Assembly (NCBI GenBank): GCA_016708585.1
Contig: JADJFK010000036.1
Span: forward strand, 1-58,448
DNA: 58,448 nt
Direction: 5' to 3'
From: Sulfuritalea sp.
Lineage (GTDB): Bacteria > Pseudomonadota > Gammaproteobacteria > Burkholderiales > Rhodocyclaceae
The notes under the pieces were generated by a model, which saw only the letters and a program-made list of their open reading frames with translations, was not told where the DNA came from and did not search any database. This document shows positions 26,095 to 34,475 of the stretch, one piece after another. Numbering within the stretch: the first letter of the stretch is position 1; each line of letters starts with the position of its first letter. The translations under genes were made by a program, and so were the position numbers.

Positions 26095-26517
26095 TCAGAA
26101 CCCCAGCGATTCGACGACCGCCACCAGGTCGGCGAAGCTCGCCGCTTCGAGTTTCGCCGCCAGCGCGAGCTTGTCCAGTCCCTCGCATTCGAATCTGGTG
26201 AGTTCCACTTCCATGGGCAGCTCGCGGATCTCCAGCGGCGACATGAAGCCGATGTTGCAGATATGGGCGAGGCACTTCCGTTCCGGCTCGGTGAGCTCCA
26301 TGCCGTGATACCTGAGCATTTCCAGGTAGCGCTCGGCGGTGCGGTTGAGCTTGCCGCTGATCTCCATGGTGTTGTTCTGGCCGTCGGTGAGGATCGCCAG
26401 CGGCGGCCCGAAGAAGACCGGCGTCTTGCCGACGTTGCGGGTCTTCTCGTCGCGTGTCAGGGCGGGGGCGACCCAGGTCGGGTCGCCTCTGGCCGGTCTT
26501 TCAGGCGCGTCCGACAT
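26095..26517 (-). CDS. hypothetical protein coupled to a tetraheme cytochrome gene
   Basis: Unknown function. The 140-residue soluble product has a proline-rich N-terminus and a helical C-terminal half (LNRTAERYLEMLRYHGMEL, then EPERKCLAHICNIGF). The two cysteines in that half are spaced CLAHIC. The ATG at 26517 overlaps the stop of the cytochrome gene (TGATG), so it is translationally coupled and last in the FNR-type operon. It could be an assembly factor for the complex (inference). Confidence 0.7.
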   Translation of the reverse strand: MSDAPERPARGDPTWVAPALTRDEKTRNVGKTPVFFGPPLAILTDGQNNTMEISGKLNRTAERYLEMLRYHGMELTEPERKCLAHICNIGFMSPLEIRELPMEVELTRFECEGLDKLALAAKLEAASFADLVAVVESLGF

Positions 26518-27335
26518 CAGTGCGGAATCGGATGCAGCTTCTCGTGCGAAGCGTCCTTCATCCCCCTCGGCAGCTGCGGCGATGCTTCCGGCTGGAGCTG
26601 CGCGAAGCCGCGGTTGCGGGCGCCATCCTGCACGTTGTGCGGGTTGTGGCATTCGGTACAGGTGAACCAGCGCTTCTTGCCGGTGCTGGCGAAACTGCCG
26701 ATGCGCTTGCCATGGATGCCGTCACGCCAGTCGCGCAGCTTGTCGCCGTGGCACTTGCCGCACAGCAGTTGCGGCTGGTCGAAGCTGACCGGGTCGCCGA
26801 AGTGGTCGACCAGCATGTTGCGCTTGGTCGTGTGGTGGCAGTCCATGCACCAGATGCGGCCGCGGCCGTGCTGCAGGTTGGCGAGGTCGGGCACCATCGC
26901 TTCCATGGTCGGGTTCGGCTTGGGCTTCTTGTCCTTCGGCAGCGTCGGCGGATTGAAGGCAGGGCCGACGCCGTTATGACAGGAGACGCCGCACATCGGC
27001 ATCAGCGCCAGCTTCTCGGTGCGCGGCTTGATCACGGCGTGGCCCTCCGGGATATTCTCGAGTCCCGGCATCTTGCCCATCGGCACCGTGCCGTCGTAGG
27101 GATCGCCGTACCACAGCGCGGCGCCGGTCTTGGGCGAGCACTTGACGTTGGGCCAGCCGGGCTTGATGTCGCGCTGGGTGATTTCGGAAGCGCCCTTGCG
27201 GCTTTCGAAGCATTCGACAGGCGCTTTCGGCGCGGCTTCCTTGGCGGGTTCGGCCGCTTTCTCCGCGGCGGAAACGGCGTAGAACGCCCCGCCGCAGAGG
27301 CCGAGAACCAGGGTAACGATCGCGAGCTTTCTCAT
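26517..27335 (-). CDS. periplasmic multiheme cytochrome c (three CXXCH, one CX3CH)
   Basis: Electron carrier of the respiratory module. A signal peptide (to about VSAAE) is followed by heme sites CMDCH (163-167), CGKCH (192-196), CTECH (226-230) and an unusual CGVSCH (115-120), which has three residues between the cysteines. Many His, Met and extra Cys (42, 66) may be ligands. In related NrfD-type complexes a multiheme subunit exchanges electrons with a periplasmic partner. It lies 10 bases after the NrfD gene. Confidence 0.85.
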   Translation of the reverse strand: MRKLAIVTLVLGLCGGAFYAVSAAEKAAEPAKEAAPKAPVECFESRKGASEITQRDIKPGWPNVKCSPKTGAALWYGDPYDGTVPMGKMPGLENIPEGHAVIKPRTEKLALMPMCGVSCHNGVGPAFNPPTLPKDKKPKPNPTMEAMVPDLANLQHGRGRIWCMDCHHTTKRNMLVDHFGDPVSFDQPQLLCGKCHGDKLRDWRDGIHGKRIGSFASTGKKRWFTCTECHNPHNVQDGARNRGFAQLQPEASPQLPRGMKDASHEKLHPIPH

Positions 27336-27345
27336 GATGGCAACC

Positions 27346-28569
27346 TCACTTGGCGGCGGCCGCCGGGCCGCCGTGCTTGATCTCGCCCAGCAGGATGCCG
27401 ATGGCGCCCTTGAGCAGGATGGTCAGGATGAAGAAGCCGAAGGCCCAGATGCCCAGCACCATCAGCCACTCGACGAAGCTCGGGTGGTACTCGGTGACTT
27501 CGCCGATCGGCGAGGGGATGTAGCCGGGGACGATCAGGCCCATGCCCTTCTCGATCCAGATCCCGGTGAAGGCCATCGCGCAGGGAATCCGCAGCTTGTC
27601 GAAGTCGTTGCGGAAGGACGGCATGAAGAACATCACGAAGGCGCCGACCATCAGCACCAGCGAACTCCAGAACCACGGCACCAGCCCGGTGAGGCCGTGC
27701 AGGCCGAACATCAGGTAGTAGAGGCCGTTGGCATGCTCGGTGCGGGCGTAGAGCTCGACCACGACTTCCGACAGGGTCAGGAAGATGGCGATGCCCAGGC
27801 AGAACTGGACGATCGTGGTCAGCAGCTTGATCGCGCTGTCATCGACCCAGAACCTGGTGTTCTTGCGGATGACCAGGAAGATCAGGATGATCAGCGCCGG
27901 GCCGGCGGCGAAGGCCGTGGCGATGAAGCGGATCGGCATCATGCTGTGGAACCACATCGGGCGCGCCGGGTTGTTGGCCATCAGGAAGGCCGTCACGGTG
28001 TGGATCGACAGCGCCCAGGCGATCGCGACATATACCAGCGGGATGAACCATTTCTGGTTGACCGGGTTGCCGGTGTATTTGCACCACAGGTAGTAGAAGC
28101 CGCAGACGAAGTTGAGGATCAGGTAGCCGTTCAGCACCATCACGTCCCAGCCCAGCATCGACGAGAAGCTGTAGATGCCGCGCGGCGGAATCATGTGCCA
28201 CAGGCGGTCGGGCCGGCCCATGTGGGCGAAGACGAACACCATCACCATGATCACGGCGGTGATTGCCAGCATCTCGCCCAGCACGGCCACCTTGTGCATG
28301 CCTTCGTGATGATAGACGTAGGCCGGGAAGACGATGGTCACCGCCCCGGCGGCCACGCCCACCAGGAACACCAGGTTGGCCAGGTACAGGCCGTCGCTGA
28401 TCTGGCTGGTCATGCCGGTGACGATCAGGCCGTCGGTGTTTTGCAGATAGAACACATACATCATGCCGACGATGAGCAGCGCGAGCGAGCCCATCCAGGC
28501 ATAGAACTTGGTGCCGCCCTTGAGCACGTAGCGGGTGTAGTCCGTAGTGAAGCTGATCAGTTGTTGCAC
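27346..28569 (-). CDS. NrfD/PsrC-like quinone-interacting membrane subunit
   Basis: Integral membrane subunit that exchanges electrons between the quinone pool and an Fe-S partner. The 407-residue protein has about ten membrane segments (FYAWMGSLALLIVGMMYVFY, then LANLVFLVGVAAGAVTIVF and others), as in the long NrfD family. It contains the family-like HMGRPDRLWHMI segment. It stands between the 4x[4Fe-4S] protein and the multiheme cytochrome, the set found in Dsr-, Qrc- or Cbc-type complexes. No molybdopterin subunit is present nearby. Confidence 0.9.
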   Translation of the reverse strand: MQQLISFTTDYTRYVLKGGTKFYAWMGSLALLIVGMMYVFYLQNTDGLIVTGMTSQISDGLYLANLVFLVGVAAGAVTIVFPAYVYHHEGMHKVAVLGEMLAITAVIMVMVFVFAHMGRPDRLWHMIPPRGIYSFSSMLGWDVMVLNGYLILNFVCGFYYLWCKYTGNPVNQKWFIPLVYVAIAWALSIHTVTAFLMANNPARPMWFHSMMPIRFIATAFAAGPALIILIFLVIRKNTRFWVDDSAIKLLTTIVQFCLGIAIFLTLSEVVVELYARTEHANGLYYLMFGLHGLTGLVPWFWSSLVLMVGAFVMFFMPSFRNDFDKLRIPCAMAFTGIWIEKGMGLIVPGYIPSPIGEVTEYHPSFVEWLMVLGIWAFGFFILTILLKGAIGILLGEIKHGGPAAAAK

Positions 28570-28579
28570 GGCCGGCTCC

Positions 28580-29671
28580 TCAATCGTAGAAGTAGAAGAA
28601 TTTCGGGAAGGTGTTGAGCTCGGCCTTGAGGCGGAACACGTTCTTCCGCTCCAGGATCTTGCTCACTTCGCTTTCCGGATCGAGCAGGTTGCCGAACTTG
28701 CGGGCGCCGACCGGGCAGACCTCGACACAGGCCGGGTAGCGGTCGTGGCGGGTGCGTTGCAGGCACCAGTGGCACTTCTCGACCACGCCGCGCATGCGCG
28801 GACGGTTGCCCAGATAATGCGTGACCGGGTTCATTTCTTCCTTCGGCAGCACCGGCTTGGTCAGGTTGAAGCGACGCGCCCAGTAGGGGCAGGCGTTCAT
28901 GCACATCTTGCAGCCGATGCACCAGTTGTAGTCGATCACCACCGGGCCGTCGGCCTCGCGGTAGGTCGTGCGCACCGGGCAGACCTTGACGCAGGGCGGC
29001 TTCTCGCACTGCATGCAGGCGATCGGCATGTAGGTGGCATCCTTTTCCGGAACGGCCTCGGGGTTGTAGTGGTACTGGCCTTCCAGCACCTGGCCGGCCG
29101 GGGTGTAGGCGTTGCCGCCGACCTGGATGCCGAGGCCCTCGGGATAGCCGTGGTTCATCTTGTCCTTGGAGAACTCGCCGCGCTCCATGCGCAGCACCTG
29201 GATCCACTCGATCTTTTCCCCCGGCCGCGTGCCGCGCGACTGGTTGTTCTCCTCGACGCAGGCATGCACGCAGCGGCGGCAGCCGATGCACTTCCTGACG
29301 TTCAGGGCGTAGCCCATGAGCACGCCCGGCTGCGGCCCCGTGGTATCGACGGCGACCTTCTTGCCGTACTCGGACGAATAGCGCCGTTCGAGCCGGGTAC
29401 GCGCCTCGGCTTTTTCCTCGTCCGTCATCAGGCGGTAGTTCTTCTGGAAATGCTCGGCCCACTCGGTGGAGGCCTTGGCATCGTCGGACATCGTCATCAA
29501 CGCCGCGGAGCCCATCAGCGCGGAAACGCTGAGCATTCCGCCGCCTTTGAGAAAATCGCGGCGCGAGGTGGTCAGGCCAGGTGCGGAAGGGTCCGCCGAC
29601 GCGGGTTGCGCCGAACATTCGGATGACCTCTCCTTGTCGGGATCGGCAGCAGGGTTCTCGTTAGGGGCCAA
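28580..29671 (-). CDS. TAT-exported ferredoxin-like subunit with four [4Fe-4S] motifs
   Basis: Periplasmic electron-transfer subunit of the PsrB/DsrO/TtrB type. A twin-arginine signal (TSRRDFLKGGGMLS, near residue 36) follows a long hydrophilic leader. The cysteine clusters are CIGCRRCVHAC, CMQCEKPPCVKVCP, CIGCKMCMNACP and CHWC...CVEVCP, sixteen cysteines in all. It heads the operon, 10 bases before the NrfD gene, and the promoter upstream carries a perfect FNR box. Confidence 0.92.
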   Translation of the reverse strand: MAPNENPAADPDKERSSECSAQPASADPSAPGLTTSRRDFLKGGGMLSVSALMGSAALMTMSDDAKASTEWAEHFQKNYRLMTDEEKAEARTRLERRYSSEYGKKVAVDTTGPQPGVLMGYALNVRKCIGCRRCVHACVEENNQSRGTRPGEKIEWIQVLRMERGEFSKDKMNHGYPEGLGIQVGGNAYTPAGQVLEGQYHYNPEAVPEKDATYMPIACMQCEKPPCVKVCPVRTTYREADGPVVIDYNWCIGCKMCMNACPYWARRFNLTKPVLPKEEMNPVTHYLGNRPRMRGVVEKCHWCLQRTRHDRYPACVEVCPVGARKFGNLLDPESEVSKILERKNVFRLKAELNTFPKFFYFYD

Positions 29672-29803
29672 AATCGTTCTCCAGCAGTACGGAAAATAGC
29701 CGGGATCGAGTCGTCGAATGAATCAACAGACTGTCGTCCGGTGCGCGGGTCCATCGACACAAACCGCTGCCGGACAATCCGGAAGGGGCTTCGTCGATTT
29801 GCG

Positions 29804-29851
29804 GCAGCTACCCTATAAGCTAGGGCCGCGACCGCCATTGATATGGATCAA
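29804..29851 (-). promoter_or_regulatory. FNR-dependent class II promoter for the Fe-S/NrfD/cytochrome operon
   Basis: A perfect FNR/Anr site TTGATATGGATCAA occupies 29838-29851. Read leftward, a TATAGG -10 lies at 29817-29812, giving a start near 29805, so the site is centred about 40 bases upstream, the class II position. This predicts induction without oxygen. modA begins 173 bases to the right and could also be affected. The rest of the 352-base gap (29672-30023) shows nothing else. Confidence 0.75.
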
Positions 29852-30023
29852 ACCTTCGCCAAATGCCAGGCAAATGGCCGGCCGTGAAATGCGTCCTGCA
29901 TCCTGCCTCGCGCAGTAGTAACCCGGTGCAAGCCACGACCGGGTAGCAGGCCGCGGTGCTGATCTGCAAGTCCCCCGATCGCGCGAATTACTGCGATTAT
30001 TCGCCCTGCTTCGGACCCGAGAC

Positions 30024-30761
30024 ATGAGACGACTTCTGATTTCCCTGCTGTTCGCCGCCTGCACCGCCCACGCCGGCGACGTCCAGGTCGCCGTCGCCGC
30101 CAATTTCACTGCGCCGGCGAAGCTTCTCGCCGCCGAATTCGAGAAGGACAGCGGACACAGGGCGCAACTGGCCTTCGGCGGCACCGGCAAGTTCTACGCC
30201 CAGATCAGGAACGGCGCGCCCTTCGAGGTGTTGCTCGCGGCCGACGACGAAACCCCGGCGAAGCTAGCGCAGGAAGGCGTCGCCGTCGCCGGCAGCCGCT
30301 ACACCTATGCCACCGGCCGCCTCGCGCTCTGGTCGGCGCGGCCCGGCTATGTCGATGACAAGGGCGAGGTGTTGAAGAAAGGCGGCTTCCGGCACCTCGC
30401 CATCGCCAACCCGAAGCTCGCCCCCTATGGCGCGGCCGCCATCGAGGTGATGGCGGCGCTGAAACTGCTCGATGCCATGCAGCCCCGATTCGTCCAGGGC
30501 GAAAACATCGCCCAGGCCCACCAGTTCGTCGCCAGCGGCAATGCCGAACTGGGCTTCGTCGCCCTGTCGCAGATCATGCAGGACGGCAGGATCAGCGAAG
30601 GCTCGGCCTGGATCGTGCCGGCCGGGCTGCACAAGGCGATCCGGCAGGATGCGGTACTGCTGAACAAAGGCCGCGGTCGCCCCGCCGCCGAAGCATGGTT
30701 GGGATTTCTCAAGGGCGACAAGGCGAAAGCGATTATCAGGTCGTTCGGTTACGAGGTCTGA
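30024..30761 (+). CDS. modA: molybdate-binding protein ModA
   Basis: Periplasmic receptor of the molybdate ABC transporter. A signal peptide (LLISLLFAACTAHA) precedes the type II binding-protein fold: VAVAANFTAPAKLLAAEFEK, FGGTGKFYAQIRNGAPFEV and the typical GENIAQAHQFVASGNAELGF. 245 residues. Its partners modB and modC lie 12 kb away behind a metal-resistance block, so the operon is split. Confidence 0.93.
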   Translation: MRRLLISLLFAACTAHAGDVQVAVAANFTAPAKLLAAEFEKDSGHRAQLAFGGTGKFYAQIRNGAPFEVLLAADDETPAKLAQEGVAVAGSRYTYATGRLALWSARPGYVDDKGEVLKKGGFRHLAIANPKLAPYGAAAIEVMAALKLLDAMQPRFVQGENIAQAHQFVASGNAELGFVALSQIMQDGRISEGSAWIVPAGLHKAIRQDAVLLNKGRGRPAAEAWLGFLKGDKAKAIIRSFGYEV

Positions 30762-31162
30762 CTTCCACAGGGCCATCACCACCCCGCCGCGCAAACTGCG
30801 CGCCAACGGCGATTGAGGCTGCGCGGCAGCCAGGTCAGGGGTTCGGGCTGCGTCTCGAAGGGTGGTTGCGCCGGGTATGAAAAGTCGGTGCCGGCGGGAC
30901 GGCGAGTGTCGGGAGTTCGGCCTTTGCGGACAATGGCGCAGCTCGGATGAACTACCGCTCGGTGCCCTAAGCGGACGGATGTCGACACAGCGGTCTGAAG
31001 TCGGGTAACTGATCACAACAGTCGTTCCGGATGACTCGCCATCGACAAATCTTAGACTGACCTGTCATTGCATTTCAAAAGAGGAACGACTGCAATCTTG
31101 CAGTAAGCAGCCGAGCAGTGATCGTATTGGCAGAATATGATCTGAATACGAAACGACAAAAA
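30762..31162. other. gene-free left junction of the metal-resistance block
   Basis: I see no gene here. The first half resembles the GC-rich backbone and carries a dispersed-repeat copy at 30880-30904. From about 31030 rightward the sequence becomes AT-richer. The segment ACAACAGTCGTTCCGGATG at 31015-31033 partly resembles 41603-41620 at the other junction. No integrase or tRNA is present. Confidence 0.5.
30880..30904 (-). repeat. dispersed GCGCCGACTTT repeat, copy 8 (left of the metal block)
   Basis: Read leftward CGCCGTCCCGCCG then GCACCGACTTTT. It lies about 120 bases after modA, and another copy in opposite orientation (41709) lies near the right end of the block. Confidence 0.65.
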
Positions 31163-31615
31163 TCAACTATGGGTACGGCGTACGTGAACCCCAACACTTG
31201 ATTCAGTTGATTCTTTCCTCGGAGATTGTCGCGAAAGCTTATTCAAGATGCCACAGGAACCTGCGATAGAGGTTTCGCGGCAAAACTCGCGCAGCTCCTT
31301 GAGTTCTCTTTCCAATTGGCGCAGTTGGCGGATGCGAGCGGCAACATGCCCGATGTGCTCGTCAAGCAGTTCATTTACGGCACCGCAATTTTCTGCGGGT
31401 GAATCCTTGAAACGCAGCAGTAACCGAATTTCGTCTAGCGTCATGTCCAGGCTGCGGCAATTGCGGATGAACAACAGCCGTTCCACGTGCGCCTCGCTGT
31501 AGATACGATAGTTGCCGTCTGTCCGTGCAGCTTCAGACAGCAAACCCTCGCGCTCGTAGTAGCGGATGGTTTCGACCTGGGTGCCTGTCTGGCGGGCGAG
31601 TTCGCCGATTTTCAT
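31163..31615 (-). CDS. cadR: CadR/PbrR-type MerR regulator
   Basis: Cd/Pb-responsive activator. The MerR N-terminus KIGELARQTGTQVETIRYYEREGLL is shown in two parts (helix-turn-helix then RYYE). The three metal-binding cysteines of the CadR group are at 77 (ENCGAV), 112 (EFC) and about 121 (GSC). A long dimerisation helix lies between. The start at 31615 is fixed by the family; the frame is open upstream across cadA but not coding. It is divergent from cadA with an operator between them. Confidence 0.92.
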   Translation of the reverse strand: MKIGELARQTGTQVETIRYYEREGLLSEAARTDGNYRIYSEAHVERLLFIRNCRSLDMTLDEIRLLLRFKDSPAENCGAVNELLDEHIGHVAARIRQLRQLERELKELREFCRETSIAGSCGILNKLSRQSPRKESTESSVGVHVRRTHS

Positions 31616-31680
31616 GACGCTTATTTGATTCACTCCCTGGGGCCTGGGCAGCATCGAACATACAAGGTGATTGTAGCCTC

Positions 31681-31712
31681 TTGACTCTTTAGCCGCTACA
31701 GGGTTTTCAATG
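31681..31712 (+). promoter_or_regulatory. cadA promoter with MerR-family operator
   Basis: TTGACT at 31681 is followed by a long spacer of 19-20 bases holding an imperfect dyad (ACTCTTTAG...CTACAGGGT) and a weak TTCAAT -10. The long spacer with dyad is the mark of MerR-type activation. AAGGAG precedes the cadA ATG. Confidence 0.75.
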
Positions 31713-31733
31713 TCGGTACGCAAGGAGAATTTG

Positions 31734-33968
31734 ATGGCCAACCCGACAGTCGATAAAGCAATTCCAACCCAGCAGGGAAATTGTGCCTGTGCTGGAAATT
31801 GTACGGCCCCACTGTCGTTGCCCGTCGTGCCCGCTTCGACAAGCCAGGCTGGCTCGACCGTGTTGCACATTCCGTCCATGGATTGCCCGTCCGAAGAGAA
31901 CGACATTCGCCGCGCGCTGGCGGATATCGAGAGCATCCGAAGCCTGGGTTTTCAGCTTTCGGCGCGGACACTGACCATCGAGGCGCCTGATTCGGCCGTA
32001 TCAGCCGCCATCGGCGCCATTCGTCGAGCGGGTTACGAAGTGAAGCCTCTTGCCGCTAATGAGGCGGGGCAGGAATCCGATGGGGGCAATACCGACCTGC
32101 TGCGGGTGTCGCTCGCACTGGTATTGGCGCTGTGCGCCGAGTCCGTCCATTTCTTCGCGCCGGACGCCTTGGCATTCAAGATAATGGGCGTGGTGCTTGC
32201 GGCGGTTGCGATAGCGCTGTCTGGATTCTCGACCTACACGAAGGGACTGGCTGCTTTGCGGCGAGGCCAGTTGAACATGAACGCCCTGATGGGGGTGGCT
32301 GTAACAGGCGCCTTCCTGATCGGCGAATGGCCCGAGGCGGCAATGGTGATGGCGCTGTATGCCATCGCCGAACTGATCGAAGCTCGTTCGGTGGATCGGG
32401 CGCGCAATGCCATCAAAGGATTGCTGGATTTAACGCCGGATACCGCCGAGGTCCGCCAGATGGATGGTAGTTGGCGCGAACTGCCGGCGGCAGCGGTGGC
32501 CTTGGGCGATTGTGTACGCGTCAAGTCAGGGGCGCGCATTCCCCTCGACGGGCGCGTAACGGCGGGTTCCAGCGCGGTAAATCAGGCGCCGGTTACGGGT
32601 GAGAGCATTCCGGTGGACAAGGCCGTGGGAGAACCGATCTTTGCAGGCACTATCAACGAAACCGGCACGCTGGAGTTTCAGGTCACGGCGATTGCCAGCA
32701 ATACGACGCTGGCCAGAATTATTCATGCGGTCGAGCAGGCTCAGGGCGCCAAGGCGCCGACGCAGCGCTTCGTGGATCGTTTCGCAGAGATTTACACGCC
32801 GACAGTATTCGTCATTGCACTCGGAGTGGCGCTATTGACGCCGTTTATCTTGGGGTGGGTCTGGTCGGATGCCCTCTACAAGGCTCTGGTCCTGCTAGTG
32901 ATCGCCTGCCCGTGCGCACTGGTGATCGCCACGCCGGTGACGGTCGTGAGTGGCCTGGCAGCGGCTGCGCGACGAGGCATCCTGATCAAGGGCGGCGTCT
33001 ATCTTGAGGAGGCGCGCAAGTTGCGCGCGATTGCGCTGGACAAGACCGGCACGATCACGGAAGGCAAGCCGCGTCTGATCGCGACCGAACTGATGCCCTC
33101 GGACGTCGCGGAAGACAAGGTGCTGGTTTGGGCGGCCACACTGGCCGGACATTCCGACCATCCCGTTTCAAAGGCCATTGCTCGCGGTCTCGCGCTACCG
33201 GAAAACGGTTTGCAGGACTTCGTTGCGCTTCCTGGTCGTGGTATCGAAGCCCGGACCGACGGCGAGCGGCTGACACTGGGGAATCACCGACTGATCGAGG
33301 AGCGCGGTTTATGCGGCCCGGCGATCGAGGCGCGACTGGCCGTCCATGAGTCGCAAGGGTGCAGCGTGACGTTGCTGGCTTCTGAACGCCAGGTGCTGGC
33401 GATCTTTGCCGTGGCGGACACGATCAAGGAGAGTTCACGCGAAGCTATTACTGAAATGCACCACCTGGGCGTTGTATCGGCCATGCTCACCGGTGACAAC
33501 AGCGCAACCGCCGATGCAATTGCGCGGCAGGCTGGGATTGATGATGCACGCGGCAACCTGCTCCCCGAGGACAAGCTTGCGGCCGTCGCAGACTTGAAGA
33601 GGCGGCACGGCCTGACGGCTATGACCGGCGACGGCATTAATGATGCACCGGCGCTGGCAAAGGCTGATATCGGGGTGGCGATGGGGGCCGCTGGAACCGA
33701 TACCGCCATGGAGGCTGCCGACGTCGTGATAATGAACGACGATCTGCGAAGAATTCCCGAACTAATCCGCCTGTCGCGCCGGACGCACGCGGTTTTATGG
33801 CAAAACATCGCACTTGCGCTTGGCATCAAGGCGGTATTTCTGCTGCTTGCAATTTTCGGTAATGCCACCATGTGGATGGCGGTGTTCGCCGACATGGGCG
33901 CCAGCTTGCTCGTTGTTGCGAACGGGGTTCGATTGCTGCGGAACTCGGGTATTAACCAACCTTCCTGA
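31734..33968 (+). CDS. cadA: P1B-type Cd/Zn/Pb-exporting ATPase
   Basis: Pumps divalent soft metals out of the cytoplasm. The N-terminus has a CACAGNC cluster and an HMA-like domain with MDCPSEE. Membrane helices follow; the ion-binding motif CPC is in VIACPCALVIATPV (near residue 392), the phosphorylation site DKTGT near 437, and GDGINDAPALA closes the hinge. The 744-residue form starts at ATG 31734 after AAGGAG. Codon use is visibly less GC-rich than in the flanking backbone. Confidence 0.95.
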   Translation: MANPTVDKAIPTQQGNCACAGNCTAPLSLPVVPASTSQAGSTVLHIPSMDCPSEENDIRRALADIESIRSLGFQLSARTLTIEAPDSAVSAAIGAIRRAGYEVKPLAANEAGQESDGGNTDLLRVSLALVLALCAESVHFFAPDALAFKIMGVVLAAVAIALSGFSTYTKGLAALRRGQLNMNALMGVAVTGAFLIGEWPEAAMVMALYAIAELIEARSVDRARNAIKGLLDLTPDTAEVRQMDGSWRELPAAAVALGDCVRVKSGARIPLDGRVTAGSSAVNQAPVTGESIPVDKAVGEPIFAGTINETGTLEFQVTAIASNTTLARIIHAVEQAQGAKAPTQRFVDRFAEIYTPTVFVIALGVALLTPFILGWVWSDALYKALVLLVIACPCALVIATPVTVVSGLAAAARRGILIKGGVYLEEARKLRAIALDKTGTITEGKPRLIATELMPSDVAEDKVLVWAATLAGHSDHPVSKAIARGLALPENGLQDFVALPGRGIEARTDGERLTLGNHRLIEERGLCGPAIEARLAVHESQGCSVTLLASERQVLAIFAVADTIKESSREAITEMHHLGVVSAMLTGDNSATADAIARQAGIDDARGNLLPEDKLAAVADLKRRHGLTAMTGDGINDAPALAKADIGVAMGAAGTDTAMEAADVVIMNDDLRRIPELIRLSRRTHAVLWQNIALALGIKAVFLLLAIFGNATMWMAVFADMGASLLVVANGVRLLRNSGINQPS

Positions 33969-33975
33969 TAGAATA

Positions 33976-34332
33976 ATGCTTATGCGTCGCCTGCTTGTTA
34001 TTTTCTTGCTGGTCCTGTTGCCGCTCCAACTGAGTTGGGCGTCTGTGGCGGCTTATTGCGCGCATGAGTCCGAAAGTCAGGCTCAGCATTTTGGTCATCA
34101 CGACCATCAGCATCAGGCAAGCCAGGATCAGGACAATACCGACTCGAAGCTCTCTGGCAGCATTGATAGCGATTGCGGTACGTGCCATGCCGGATGCTGC
34201 GTCGCCATGCTGGGCAACATTCAGATCAAGTCGCCTGTCCATGCCTCCAATGTCATCGATGGCTCTTGGACAGGACTGACTTCTCCCCCGCTCGAAATTC
34301 CCGAACGCCCTAATTGGGCAGCCCTCGCCTGA
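33976..34332 (+). CDS. czcI: CzcI-like small periplasmic protein of metal-efflux loci
   Basis: A 118-residue secreted protein with signal peptide (LLVIFLLVLLPLQLSWAS), a His-rich stretch (HFGHHDHQHQ) and a Cys pattern CGTCHAGCC. CzcI proteins of this kind precede czcC in Cupriavidus and are thought to modulate czc expression. The start may be ATG 33976 or ATG 33982. It begins 8 bases after cadA, so read-through from the cad promoter is likely. The 143-base gap that follows may hold a czcC promoter. Confidence 0.8.
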   Translation: MLMRRLLVIFLLVLLPLQLSWASVAAYCAHESESQAQHFGHHDHQHQASQDQDNTDSKLSGSIDSDCGTCHAGCCVAMLGNIQIKSPVHASNVIDGSWTGLTSPPLEIPERPNWAALA

Positions 34333-34475
34333 TCGGCGGGGCGGGTAAATTCCTATTCGTATTACCCCGCGTTGCTTGGCGAATTGACCCGCCAGTGACG
34401 CTGCGATCCATATTCGGATCGAGTCTCGCCGATTCCCCACTGTGATTTTCATGTTTATTTTCACTGGAGAATCGG

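Noticed and set aside
27334..28617. Plus-strand 427-residue frame opposite the NrfD gene, rich in Asp/His
   Set aside because: Complement of a membrane-protein gene gives such charged strings; no ribosome site or similarity.
29672..30023. Molybdenum-cofactor riboswitch or ModE site before modA
   Set aside because: I find neither the conserved Moco-RNA helices nor a ModE palindrome; only the FNR box and leftward promoter are convincing.
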